A stretch of 12,189 nucleotides of DNA from Lentisphaerota bacterium (GTDB taxonomy: Bacteria; Verrucomicrobiota; Kiritimatiellia; RFP12; UBA3636). The notes beneath the pieces are model-generated. The model worked only from the letters and a program-made list of their open reading frames with translations. It searched no databases and was not told the DNA's origin. Every line of letters starts with the position of its first letter. Positions within the stretch are counted from its first letter, which is position 1. Made by a program: the position numbers and the translations under genes. The stretch spans positions 1 through 12,189 of the forward strand of contig JAAZAI010000109.1 of assembly GCA_012514445.1 (NCBI GenBank), read 5' to 3'. Shown piece after piece: positions 7,201 to 12,189 of this stretch.

Positions 7201-7504
7201 TGCGCGCCTGGCCCGCGGCGATGCGGTTGAGCTTGATCGCGGCGGCCACGATGTGCACGCAGACGCGGCCGTCGTTCTGGCTTGTGGAGCAGGGGCAGAG
7301 ATTCTCGACGAGGCCGGACTTGAACACCTTGAAGCGCGTGGCGATCGTGTGGCCGGCATGGCAGAGGGTCGCCTCGCCGTAGGGTTCCTCGTACTTGACG
7401 GAGAGGACCTCGCCTTTGCGATAGTATTGCTGAGCTGCCTCGTTGAAGAGCTGTTCGCCCCCCCAGGCCTTGATCTGCGCTTCTGTCAGTTCGAACCGGC
7501 TCAT
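4274..7504 (-). CDS. SWIM zinc-finger SNF2-family ATPase/helicase
   Basis: A double-stranded-DNA translocase of the Swi2/Snf2 superfamily (SF2). Bacterial members with this layout are thought to remodel protein-DNA or polymerase-DNA complexes; the target is unknown. The 1076-residue product starts with a SWIM zinc finger (Cys70, Cys72, Cys82, His84; CxC-x9-CxH). A long middle region (about 100-590) fits the bacterial SNF2-associated domain. The ATPase core follows: RPYQKEGVSWL (608-618), Walker A DEMGLGKT (631-638), DEAQ (730-733), LTGTPMENS (757-765) and FLLRRKK (817-823). The second RecA lobe has ILVFSQF, SLKAGGTGLNLT (981-992) and the arginine-finger segment ATDRAHRIGQ (1012-1021). All catalytic motifs are intact. 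The ATG at 7504 lies 6 nt after the antiporter stop; an AGGAG overlapping that TAG is only 3 nt from the ATG, so the two are probably coupled. The GC-rich complement contains long spurious frames. Confidence 0.93.
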   Translation of the reverse strand: MSRFELTEAQIKAWGGEQLFNEAAQQYYRKGEVLSVKYEEPYGEATLCHAGHTIATRFKVFKSGLVENLCPCSTSQNDGRVCVHIVAAAIKLNRIAAGQARTVEKEQERQIAERVSQAVKQGLVVPRDYAKGHPAEIRLRVQESWHDDFKAGAIPLACTAVMAGGGNPVALDYIAQRRIPLKPGSVDDTMLFVLEDIQSGDMTRPVVLTKADFVGILAMLGAQGRPLYRSGGNPMRIERTPVVSKLLVDMDRDTGEILLILTTEVPGAPEGADLKYVVFGSKGYVFHDGVFWPLKSVLPGHYQKVYFDAVAIPRKGTLGFFKNELDVLRQQIEIQEEIDRELFTMQAGVPEFSLKVKGSPASISMTLFARYGDVDVVAGANDPRGDFALPDAHDYYLYTVRNLDAERQALAKLRRMGIPAESGIKIGTLVGERAVLNFLGTQIHVLRRTGWKVFLDAELGDFDQRLERAIPVVEVEQTRGAGSFEIGYTFQGIHGRTIQPAEIYRAISMRDSYIKHGDEAIIFDMDAVESLRGVLQDCDSIAGTRPGFVRVSNIHAPYLKASLDDLDGEMLRAQYRSSDWLAYADNQNRKSKLEPVALEEPLRSILRPYQKEGVSWLRFLEANRLGGILADEMGLGKTLQTLTWLALPRIHAEHAGKPAIVVCPTSLVDNWAHESQHFTPGIKVLTMSGAQRHENFEKFAEFDLVITSYALLRRDIELYRHLAFSAIILDEAQNIKNRATQNATSVKLLKGGARLVLTGTPMENSVADLWSIMDFLMPGYLGHYDEFKANYEIPLSVPGDALYESAQIRLRRKLHPFLLRRKKADVAKDLPDKITKLSWCRLSAEQQKIYDQILYASRMEIRESVQKNGFNKSRMAILSALLRLRQVCCHLNLLGDAAPAAAKAEEPSAKMEQFFEFFEEAVSDGHRILVFSQFVKMLTLLREELDRRAIPYCYLDGASKDRMESVHKFNTDPKIPLFLISLKAGGTGLNLTGADMVIHFDPWWNPAVEDQATDRAHRIGQKKTVYCLKMITADTVEEKVLDMQRRKRAIIGATVESDEQTISKLTWDDVRELFDL

Positions 7505-7510
7505 CCTCTC

Positions 7511-9697
7511 CTATCCCAGCAAGACGTCCATCATGGCGCTCTCGGTTCGCGCGGCCAGCAGCCGCTCGCGGCCGTCCGCGTCGAGCACCTTGCCCAGGTG
7601 GGAGATGACGCGCAGATGCGGCGTGTTCGCATTCTTCGGGGAGAGCGTGAGCACGACGATGTTGACGGCGCTGCCGTCGAGGGTGGGGTAGTCGGCGATG
7701 CCGCCGTGCACCACCGCCACGACGCCCACGAGCGAGGCGACGACGTCTGTGCGGGCGTGCGGAATCGCCACGCCGCATTCGAGGCCGGTGGACATGACGA
7801 CTTCCCGCTCGAGGATGGCCTGCGTCGCGGCCTCCTCGTCGGCCAGCAGCCCCTTCTCGAACAGCCGCGCCACCAGCTCCTTGAGGATCTCGTCGCGCGT
7901 GCCGGCGCCCAGCCGCGGCACGAAGACGAACTGCCGGATGTACCGGGCCACGTCCGCCTCGGCGCGCGGACGGGCTTCGCCGCCCGTCTCGCCGACGCGA
8001 TGCATCATGGCCGCGGTCTTGATGGGCTTCGACAGCTCGTTCGCGAGGTACGTCAGATCCGCGGAGACCTCGAGGATCGCGGTGGCGATGAAGCTCTCCT
8101 CCTTCGGGGTGCATTCGAAGCGGATCTCCTCCCCGACGCGCTGCATCCCGATCTCCACGTCGTCGCGTCGCACCTGCCAGATCGCGTCCTCGTGGCTCAG
8201 GACATGGGTGAAGAAGCCCTCGGTGCGGAACGCCTCGATCAGCTTCTCGCACATCAGTTCGGCGGCCTGCGCGGAGGGCATCTTGAAGGAGACCGGGCGC
8301 GAGGTTTCGTCCGCGGACTTCGGATGGCGCAGCCCGCTCTTCCCGTTGCCATACAGGGAGACGAGCATCGGCGGCGCGACCAGCGTCGTGACCAGCGTCA
8401 TGAGGATGCCGATGCCGAACACGTCCGGCTTGAGAAACCCCGAGGAGAGGCCGATGCCGGCCACGATCAGGGCGACTTCGCCGCGCGGGACCATGCCCGC
8501 GCCGATGCGCAGCGCGCCCATGCCGTTGAAGCCGCAGAAGAGCGCCGGAATCGAGCAGCCGACGATCTTCGCGGCGATGGAGAGCACCGTGTAGATGGCG
8601 CCGAAGATCAGCACCGGCGGACGGACGATCTGCCCCAGGTCCACCATCATGCCCATCACGCAGAAGAACATCGGCACCATGAAGGCGTAGATCGGCGAGA
8701 GGTTCTCGTGGATGACGTAGCGGATGTCCGTGCGGCTCAGCGCGAGCCCCATCACGTACGCGCCGATGATCATCGCCAGCCCCATGGACTCGAAGAAGCC
8801 GGATAGCATCAGCGCCAGGCCAAACGACATGATCGCGATCGGCAGCGGATTCTTGAAGAGCTTGAGCAGGCCGCTGATCTTCCGGGCCGCCAGAACGCCC
8901 AAGGCCGTGGCGCCGAGCCAGATGCCGAAGGCCTTCGCCGCGATCATGCCGATGCGGCCCCAGTCGACGCCCGTGCCGCCCGCGCCCTGCGCCGAGATCA
9001 CGCCCAGGCCGATCGCCAGCACGATGATGCCGAGCACGTCGTCGATCACCGCGCCCGCCATCGTCGTGACCCCTTCCTCCGAATCGATGCATTTGCGCTC
9101 CGAGAGGATGCGCGCCGTGATGCCCACCGAAGTCGCCGTGCCCATGATCCCGAGGAACAGCGCCGCCGGCGACAGGAAGCCGATGGGGCCCGTGCCGAGG
9201 ATCCTCGGCATCAGGAGGACCGCGCAGAGGTCGCCCAGGATGAACGACCCGATCACGCCGCCCACGCCCACCAGCGTCCCGGCGAGCGAATACCGCACGA
9301 AGAGCTTCATGTCCGTCTCCACGCCGGAGAGGAAGAGCAGGACGATCGACGCCACCGTGCAGAAGCCGTACAGCTCGGGCGTCACCGGGAACGCGGCGCC
9401 TTCGACGGCCGGGAACACGCCGCCGGAGAAGAACGAACCCAGGGCGATGCCGCCCAGCGCGTACGGGCCGATCAGGATGCCGGAGGCGAGCTCGCCGAGA
9501 ACGGCGGGCAGCTTGATCTTCTCCGCGAGCATGCCTCCGAACCGCGCGGCGAAGAGGATCACGCCCATCTGGATGGCGAGCATCGTCATCTTGTGGGTCA
9601 TGCCTCCGCCCTCGGCGACCGCGCCTTCCGAAGCGAAGGCGGAAAGCGACATTGAAAGGAAGAGGGCGAAAGCAGAGAAAAGGTTCTTACGCTTCAT
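7511..9697 (-). CDS. CPA2-type cation/proton antiporter fused to a PTS EIIA-like domain
   Basis: Probably exchanges Na+ or K+ for H+ across the inner membrane. The 728-residue product begins with a signal-peptide-like stretch (1-22, ending AFA-SEG). An antiporter domain of about 12 helices follows (about 38-450), with LPAVLGELASGILIGP (63-78) and AGAVIDDVLG (214-223). Its Asp219-Asp220 pair is the DD type linked to electrogenic Na+/H+ exchange, whereas Kef-type channels and electroneutral relatives differ here. After a soluble linker (about 465-585), residues 586-728 resemble the fructose/mannitol-class EIIA domain, with the phospho-acceptor His647 in GVAIPHART. This suggests control of transport by phosphorylation, or by binding, from the PTS. 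No EI, HPr or sugar permease gene is in view. It leads the operon that continues with the SNF2 ATPase. The ATG at 9697 was chosen for the signal-like start, although no usable Shine-Dalgarno sits directly before it. Confidence 0.9.
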   Translation of the reverse strand: MKRKNLFSAFALFLSMSLSAFASEGAVAEGGGMTHKMTMLAIQMGVILFAARFGGMLAEKIKLPAVLGELASGILIGPYALGGIALGSFFSGGVFPAVEGAAFPVTPELYGFCTVASIVLLFLSGVETDMKLFVRYSLAGTLVGVGGVIGSFILGDLCAVLLMPRILGTGPIGFLSPAALFLGIMGTATSVGITARILSERKCIDSEEGVTTMAGAVIDDVLGIIVLAIGLGVISAQGAGGTGVDWGRIGMIAAKAFGIWLGATALGVLAARKISGLLKLFKNPLPIAIMSFGLALMLSGFFESMGLAMIIGAYVMGLALSRTDIRYVIHENLSPIYAFMVPMFFCVMGMMVDLGQIVRPPVLIFGAIYTVLSIAAKIVGCSIPALFCGFNGMGALRIGAGMVPRGEVALIVAGIGLSSGFLKPDVFGIGILMTLVTTLVAPPMLVSLYGNGKSGLRHPKSADETSRPVSFKMPSAQAAELMCEKLIEAFRTEGFFTHVLSHEDAIWQVRRDDVEIGMQRVGEEIRFECTPKEESFIATAILEVSADLTYLANELSKPIKTAAMMHRVGETGGEARPRAEADVARYIRQFVFVPRLGAGTRDEILKELVARLFEKGLLADEEAATQAILEREVVMSTGLECGVAIPHARTDVVASLVGVVAVVHGGIADYPTLDGSAVNIVVLTLSPKNANTPHLRVISHLGKVLDADGRERLLAARTESAMMDVLLG

Positions 9698-9717
9698 AGA
9701 GGTAAACGAATTGAAAC

Positions 9718-9742
9718 GCCTCCTGTCCTGAGGACAGAAGAC
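9718..9742 (-). promoter_or_regulatory. Leader hairpin holding the only AGGAGG of the antiporter mRNA
   Basis: On the reverse strand, GUCUUCUGUCC pairs with GGACAGGAGGC around the loop UCA, an 11-bp stem with two G-U pairs. The 3' arm contains AGGAGG, which ends 20 nt before the ATG at 9697. It could hide or present the ribosome site, or act as an attenuator; the U-tract after it is poor. Structure seen, function inferred. Confidence 0.4.
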
Positions 9743-9785
9743 AACACGTCGGAGGGCGCCTTGCCGCTCCGGGAAATGCCGATGT

Positions 9786-9815
9786 AGTTTACGACGGTGC
9801 GGTGCAGGAAGTCAA
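9786..9815 (-). promoter_or_regulatory. Sigma70-type promoter of the antiporter-SNF2 operon
   Basis: Reading the reverse strand, -35 TTGACT (complement of 9810-9815, five of six consensus) and -10 TAAACT (complement of 9786-9791, four of six) are 18 nt apart. Transcription would begin near 9779, giving a leader of about 80 nt that contains the hairpin at 9718-9742. Confidence 0.5.
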
Positions 9816-9831
9816 ACAAATAAAAATGGCG

Positions 9832-9861
9832 TTGCGGGCGCGGCGGCACGGGTGGTAGGAT
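9832..9861 (+). promoter_or_regulatory. Weak candidate promoter of the NSS symporter
   Basis: TTGCGG (9832-9837) and TAGGAT (9856-9861) are 18 nt apart. Matches are three and four of six. The implied start near 9868 would fall on the ribosome binding site, so the true promoter may be elsewhere. Confidence 0.22.
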
Positions 9862-9867
9862 CTTGGC

Positions 9868-9873
9868 AGGAGG
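9868..9873 (+). promoter_or_regulatory. Ribosome binding site of the NSS symporter
   Basis: A full AGGAGG ends 9 nt before the ATG at 9883. It is the strongest Shine-Dalgarno of the left ten kilobases and fixes the start against the overlapping open frames at 9852 and 9863. Confidence 0.8.
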
Positions 9874-9882
9874 AACTAAAAG

Positions 9883-11268
9883 ATGGAAAGGCAACGCGAG
9901 ACGCTGGGCAGTCGGCTGGGCTTCATCCTGTTGTCGGCGGGGTGCGCCATCGGCCTGGGGAACGTCTGGCGGTTTCCCTTCATCACGGGAAAATACGGGG
10001 GCGCGGCGTTCGTGCTGGTCTATCTGGTGTTCCTGGCACTATTCGGGCTGCCGATCATGGTGATGGAATTCGCGATCGGGCGCGCGGCGCGACGGAACAT
10101 CGCCGGTGCGCTGCGCGCGCTCGAGCCCGCCGGAACGCGCTGGCATCTCTACGGCCCCGTCGCGATCGCCGGCAACTACCTGCTCATGATGTTCTACACC
10201 GTCGTGGCGGGCTGGCTGCTGTCGTATTGCGCGCAGGCGGCGGCGGGAGGCCTCGTCGGTCTCGACGGCGCGGGGGCCGGCGAGCACTTCGAGCGGATGC
10301 TCGCCGAGCCGTGGTCGATGGCGTTCTGGATGCTCGTGGTGGTCTCGCTGTCGTTCGCCATCTGCGGGGCGGGGCTGCGCGGCGGCGTCGAGCGCGCGAC
10401 CAAGCTCATGATGGGGGCGCTGTTTGGGCTGATGCTGGCGCTGGCAGTGCGCGCGATGCTGCTGCCGGGGGCGCGGGAGGGTCTGGCGTTCTACCTCCTG
10501 CCGGACTTCGGCCGCATGTGCGAGGCGGGGCTCACGGAGGTCGTCTTCGCGGCCATGGGGCAGGCGTTCTTCACGCTGAGCCTGGGCATCGGGAGCATGG
10601 CGGTCTTCGGCAGCTACATCGGCCGCGAGCGCTCGCTGACGGGCGAGACGGTGAACATCGTCCTGCTCGACACGTGCGTGGCGGTTGCGAGCGGCCTGAT
10701 CATCTTCCCCGCGTGCTTCGCGTTCGACGTGAGGCCGGACGCCGGGCCGGGGCTGCTCTTCATCACGCTGCCGGCGATCTTCAACCAGATGGCGGGCGGA
10801 CGCGTGTGGGGCGCGCTCTTCTTCGCGTTCATGAGCTTCGCGGCGCTCTCGACGGTCGTGGCGGTGTTCGAGAACATTGTCAGCTACTGGATCGACGTGC
10901 GCGGCTGGAGCCGTCGCAAGGCGGTGCGGGTCAACCTCGTCGCGATCCCGCTGCTGGCGCTCCCGTGCGTGCTGGGCTTCAACGTCTGGCGCGGCTTCCA
11001 GCCGCTGGGGCAGGGGACGAACGTGCTCGACCTCGAGGACTTCGTCGTGAGCAGCACGCTGCTGCCGCTCGGGTCGCTGGTGATGCTGGGCTTCTGCTGC
11101 TGGCGTCGTGGATGGGGCTGGAACCGCTTCCTCGAAGAGGCGAACGCGGGGCGCGGGCTGAAGTTTCCCGCCTGGGCGCGAGTCTACGCCACGTACGTCC
11201 TGCCCGCCATCGTCGTCGCCGTCTTCGTCTACGGCTACGTCGGCGTGTTCAAGAAGCTGATCGGGTAG
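9883..11268 (+). CDS. Sodium-dependent amino-acid symporter (NSS/SNF, LeuT family)
   Basis: Imports an amino acid or related amine with Na+ across the inner membrane; the substrate cannot be read off. The 461-residue product opens with the family signature in helix 1, SAGCAIGLGNVWRFPF (18-33), whose Asn27 sits in GLGN, a sodium-site residue in LeuT. LPIMVMEFAIGR (56-67) ends helix 2. Helix 6 contains the unwound GQAFFTLSLGIGSM (226-239), and helix 8 FMSFAALSTVVAVFEN (316-331). I count 11 hydrophobic helices, as in many bacterial members such as TnaT and Tyt1, rather than 12. The gene diverges from the antiporter operon and converges with an amino-acid ABC ATPase; sodium extrusion by the antiporter could support the gradient this carrier uses, which is inference. 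No clear intrinsic terminator follows. Confidence 0.94.
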   Translation: MERQRETLGSRLGFILLSAGCAIGLGNVWRFPFITGKYGGAAFVLVYLVFLALFGLPIMVMEFAIGRAARRNIAGALRALEPAGTRWHLYGPVAIAGNYLLMMFYTVVAGWLLSYCAQAAAGGLVGLDGAGAGEHFERMLAEPWSMAFWMLVVVSLSFAICGAGLRGGVERATKLMMGALFGLMLALAVRAMLLPGAREGLAFYLLPDFGRMCEAGLTEVVFAAMGQAFFTLSLGIGSMAVFGSYIGRERSLTGETVNIVLLDTCVAVASGLIIFPACFAFDVRPDAGPGLLFITLPAIFNQMAGGRVWGALFFAFMSFAALSTVVAVFENIVSYWIDVRGWSRRKAVRVNLVAIPLLALPCVLGFNVWRGFQPLGQGTNVLDLEDFVVSSTLLPLGSLVMLGFCCWRRGWGWNRFLEEANAGRGLKFPAWARVYATYVLPAIVVAVFVYGYVGVFKKLIG

Positions 11269-11368
11269 CAACCCCCTTCGCTGTTGCGGACTCCTGCGCC
11301 GCGCGTTTCGCCTTCGGCGGTCGCTCCGCCAGCCGGACAACCTTGGCGGCCAAGCTTTGCGCCAGGCC
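11269..11368. other. Convergent intergenic gap with two small hairpins
   Basis: Between the symporter stop and the ABC ATPase stop lie GGCGG/CCGCC around TCGCT (11316-11330) and CTTGG/CCAAG around CGG (11342-11354). Neither is followed by a proper T-run on either strand, so termination here is possible but unproven. Confidence 0.35.
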
Positions 11369-12166
11369 TTATTTCGTGTTTCCTGGGTTGTTCTTGCCGA
11401 CCTTGCTGAGAAATTCCCGGGTGCGTTCGTGCTTCGGGTGGTCGAAGATGGCCGAGGGCGTCCCCTCTTCGACGACGACCCCGCCATCGAGGAAGAGCAC
11501 GCGATCCGCGACGTCGTAGGCGAAGCGCATCTCGTGGGTCACGACGACCATCGTCATGCGTTCGGCCGCGAGCGCCTTCATGACACCCAGCACTTCGCCG
11601 ACCATTTCGGGATCGAGGGCGCTGGTGGGCTCGTCGAAGAGCATGACGCGCGGCTTCATGGCGAGCGCGCGGACGATGGCGATGCGCTGCTTCTGCCCGC
11701 CGGAGATCTGCGACGGGTAGACCTCCGCCTTGTCCACGAGACCGACGCGGCGCAGCAGATCCATCGCGCCGGCCGTGGCCTCCGCGAGGGAGAGCCCGCG
11801 CACGCGCATCGGCGCGAGGACGATGTTCTCGAGAACGGTCAAATGCGGAAAGAGGTTGAAGTGCTGAAACACCATGCCCATTTCGCTGCGATGGCGGTTG
11901 ATGTTCAGCTCGCGCTGCCGATGCGACAGGCGCAGGCGCGTGCCGTCCGGCTGGATGGCTCCGCCGGAGGTGAGCTCCTCGCCCTCGAACCAGATCCGTC
12001 CGTGGGTGGGCTTCTCGAGCAGGTTCATGCAGCGCAGAAACGTGCTCTTGCCGGAGCCCGAAGGACCGATGAGCACGACCACTTCGCCCGGGGCGATGTG
12101 GGCGTCGATGCCGCGCAGCACCTGGAGGCGGCAGAAATTCTTGACGAGGCCTTCGATCCTAAGCAT
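11369..12166 (-). CDS. Polar amino-acid ABC transporter ATPase (HisP/GlnQ-like)
   Basis: The nucleotide-binding subunit that powers a periplasmic-binding-protein importer of polar amino acids, at the inner face of the membrane. The 265-residue product has Walker A GPSGSGKST (34-42), the Q-loop VFQHFNLFPHLTVLEN (Gln101), the signature ISGGQKQR (154-161), Walker B VMLFDEP (174-180), the D-loop SALD, and the switch His211 in VVTHEM. All are intact; Ile replaces the usual Leu in LSGGQ. An insertion at about 65-95 between the first strands and the Q-loop is longer than in GlnQ and resembles HisP, which argues for a histidine/lysine/arginine-type system, weakly. AGGAGG (12177-12182 on the reverse strand) lies 10 nt upstream of the ATG. 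The permease and binding protein are expected beyond 12189. It ends 100 bp from the convergent symporter. Confidence 0.94.
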   Translation of the reverse strand: MLRIEGLVKNFCRLQVLRGIDAHIAPGEVVVLIGPSGSGKSTFLRCMNLLEKPTHGRIWFEGEELTSGGAIQPDGTRLRLSHRQRELNINRHRSEMGMVFQHFNLFPHLTVLENIVLAPMRVRGLSLAEATAGAMDLLRRVGLVDKAEVYPSQISGGQKQRIAIVRALAMKPRVMLFDEPTSALDPEMVGEVLGVMKALAAERMTMVVVTHEMRFAYDVADRVLFLDGGVVVEEGTPSAIFDHPKHERTREFLSKVGKNNPGNTK

Positions 12167-12176
12167 GGGTGCGAAG

Positions 12177-12182
12177 CCTCCT
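12177..12182 (-). promoter_or_regulatory. Ribosome binding site of the ABC ATPase
   Basis: AGGAGG on the reverse strand with a 10-nt spacer to the ATG at 12166, which fixes that start. If upstream permease genes exist, they lie immediately past the window edge. Confidence 0.75.
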
Positions 12183-12189
12183 TTCGAGC

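Noticed and set aside
5840..8806. A 988-codon open frame on the forward strand
   Set aside because: Antisense to the same two well-recognised genes. Composition (Val, Asp, Glu, Ala, His) is typical of an antisense frame in GC-rich DNA.
4215..9092. A 1625-codon open frame on the reverse strand
   Set aside because: It overlaps both the SNF2 ATPase and the antiporter in another frame, is dominated by Arg, Gly, Ala and Pro, and has no domain motifs: a high-GC shadow.

Overview
The window is GC-rich DNA with long, tightly packed bacterial genes. It looks like a core-metabolism and membrane-transport stretch of a chromosome, probably a metagenome-derived or little-studied lineage. No gene fixes the phylum. 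The hairpin-rich intergenic repeats and the style of citrate synthase would fit a PVC-type bacterium (Kiritimatiellota, Lentisphaerota or Verrucomicrobiota), but that is a weak inference.

Layout. (1) Positions 1-392 hold no protein gene. A perfect T-arm plus acceptor strand ending in CCA at 242-269 looks like the 3' end of a tmRNA (ssrA) whose 5' part lies outside the window, or a copy left as an integration scar. A good intrinsic terminator (315-355) and an extended -10 promoter (357-385) follow. (2) A forward cluster at 440-3728 holds citrate synthase, a tRNA-dihydrouridine synthase and a family 2 glycosyltransferase. The last two overlap by ATGA. (3) The 545-bp gap 3729-4273 lies between convergent genes and is unusually structured. 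It has two nearly identical 120-bp tandem repeats, each with three palindromes. A third, degenerate copy and an inverted fourth copy of the repeat's core motif form a 28-bp inverted repeat around a hairpin-rich core. (4) A reverse operon at 9697-4274 encodes a cation/proton antiporter fused to a PTS EIIA-like domain, followed 6 nt later by a SWIM zinc-finger SNF2 ATPase. Its leader has a good promoter and a long hairpin that contains the only AGGAGG. (5) Divergent from it, at 9883-11268, is a sodium:amino-acid symporter (NSS/LeuT family) with a strong ribosome binding site. (6) Converging on that gene is the ATPase of a polar amino-acid ABC importer (12166-11369); its partner genes must lie past the right edge.

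The protein genes are recognisable families, and I see no wholly new multi-gene system. The parts most worth a second look are the repeat array at 3734-4218, the antiporter-EIIA fusion with its leader hairpin, and the ssrA-like 3' end with its AT-rich upstream flank.
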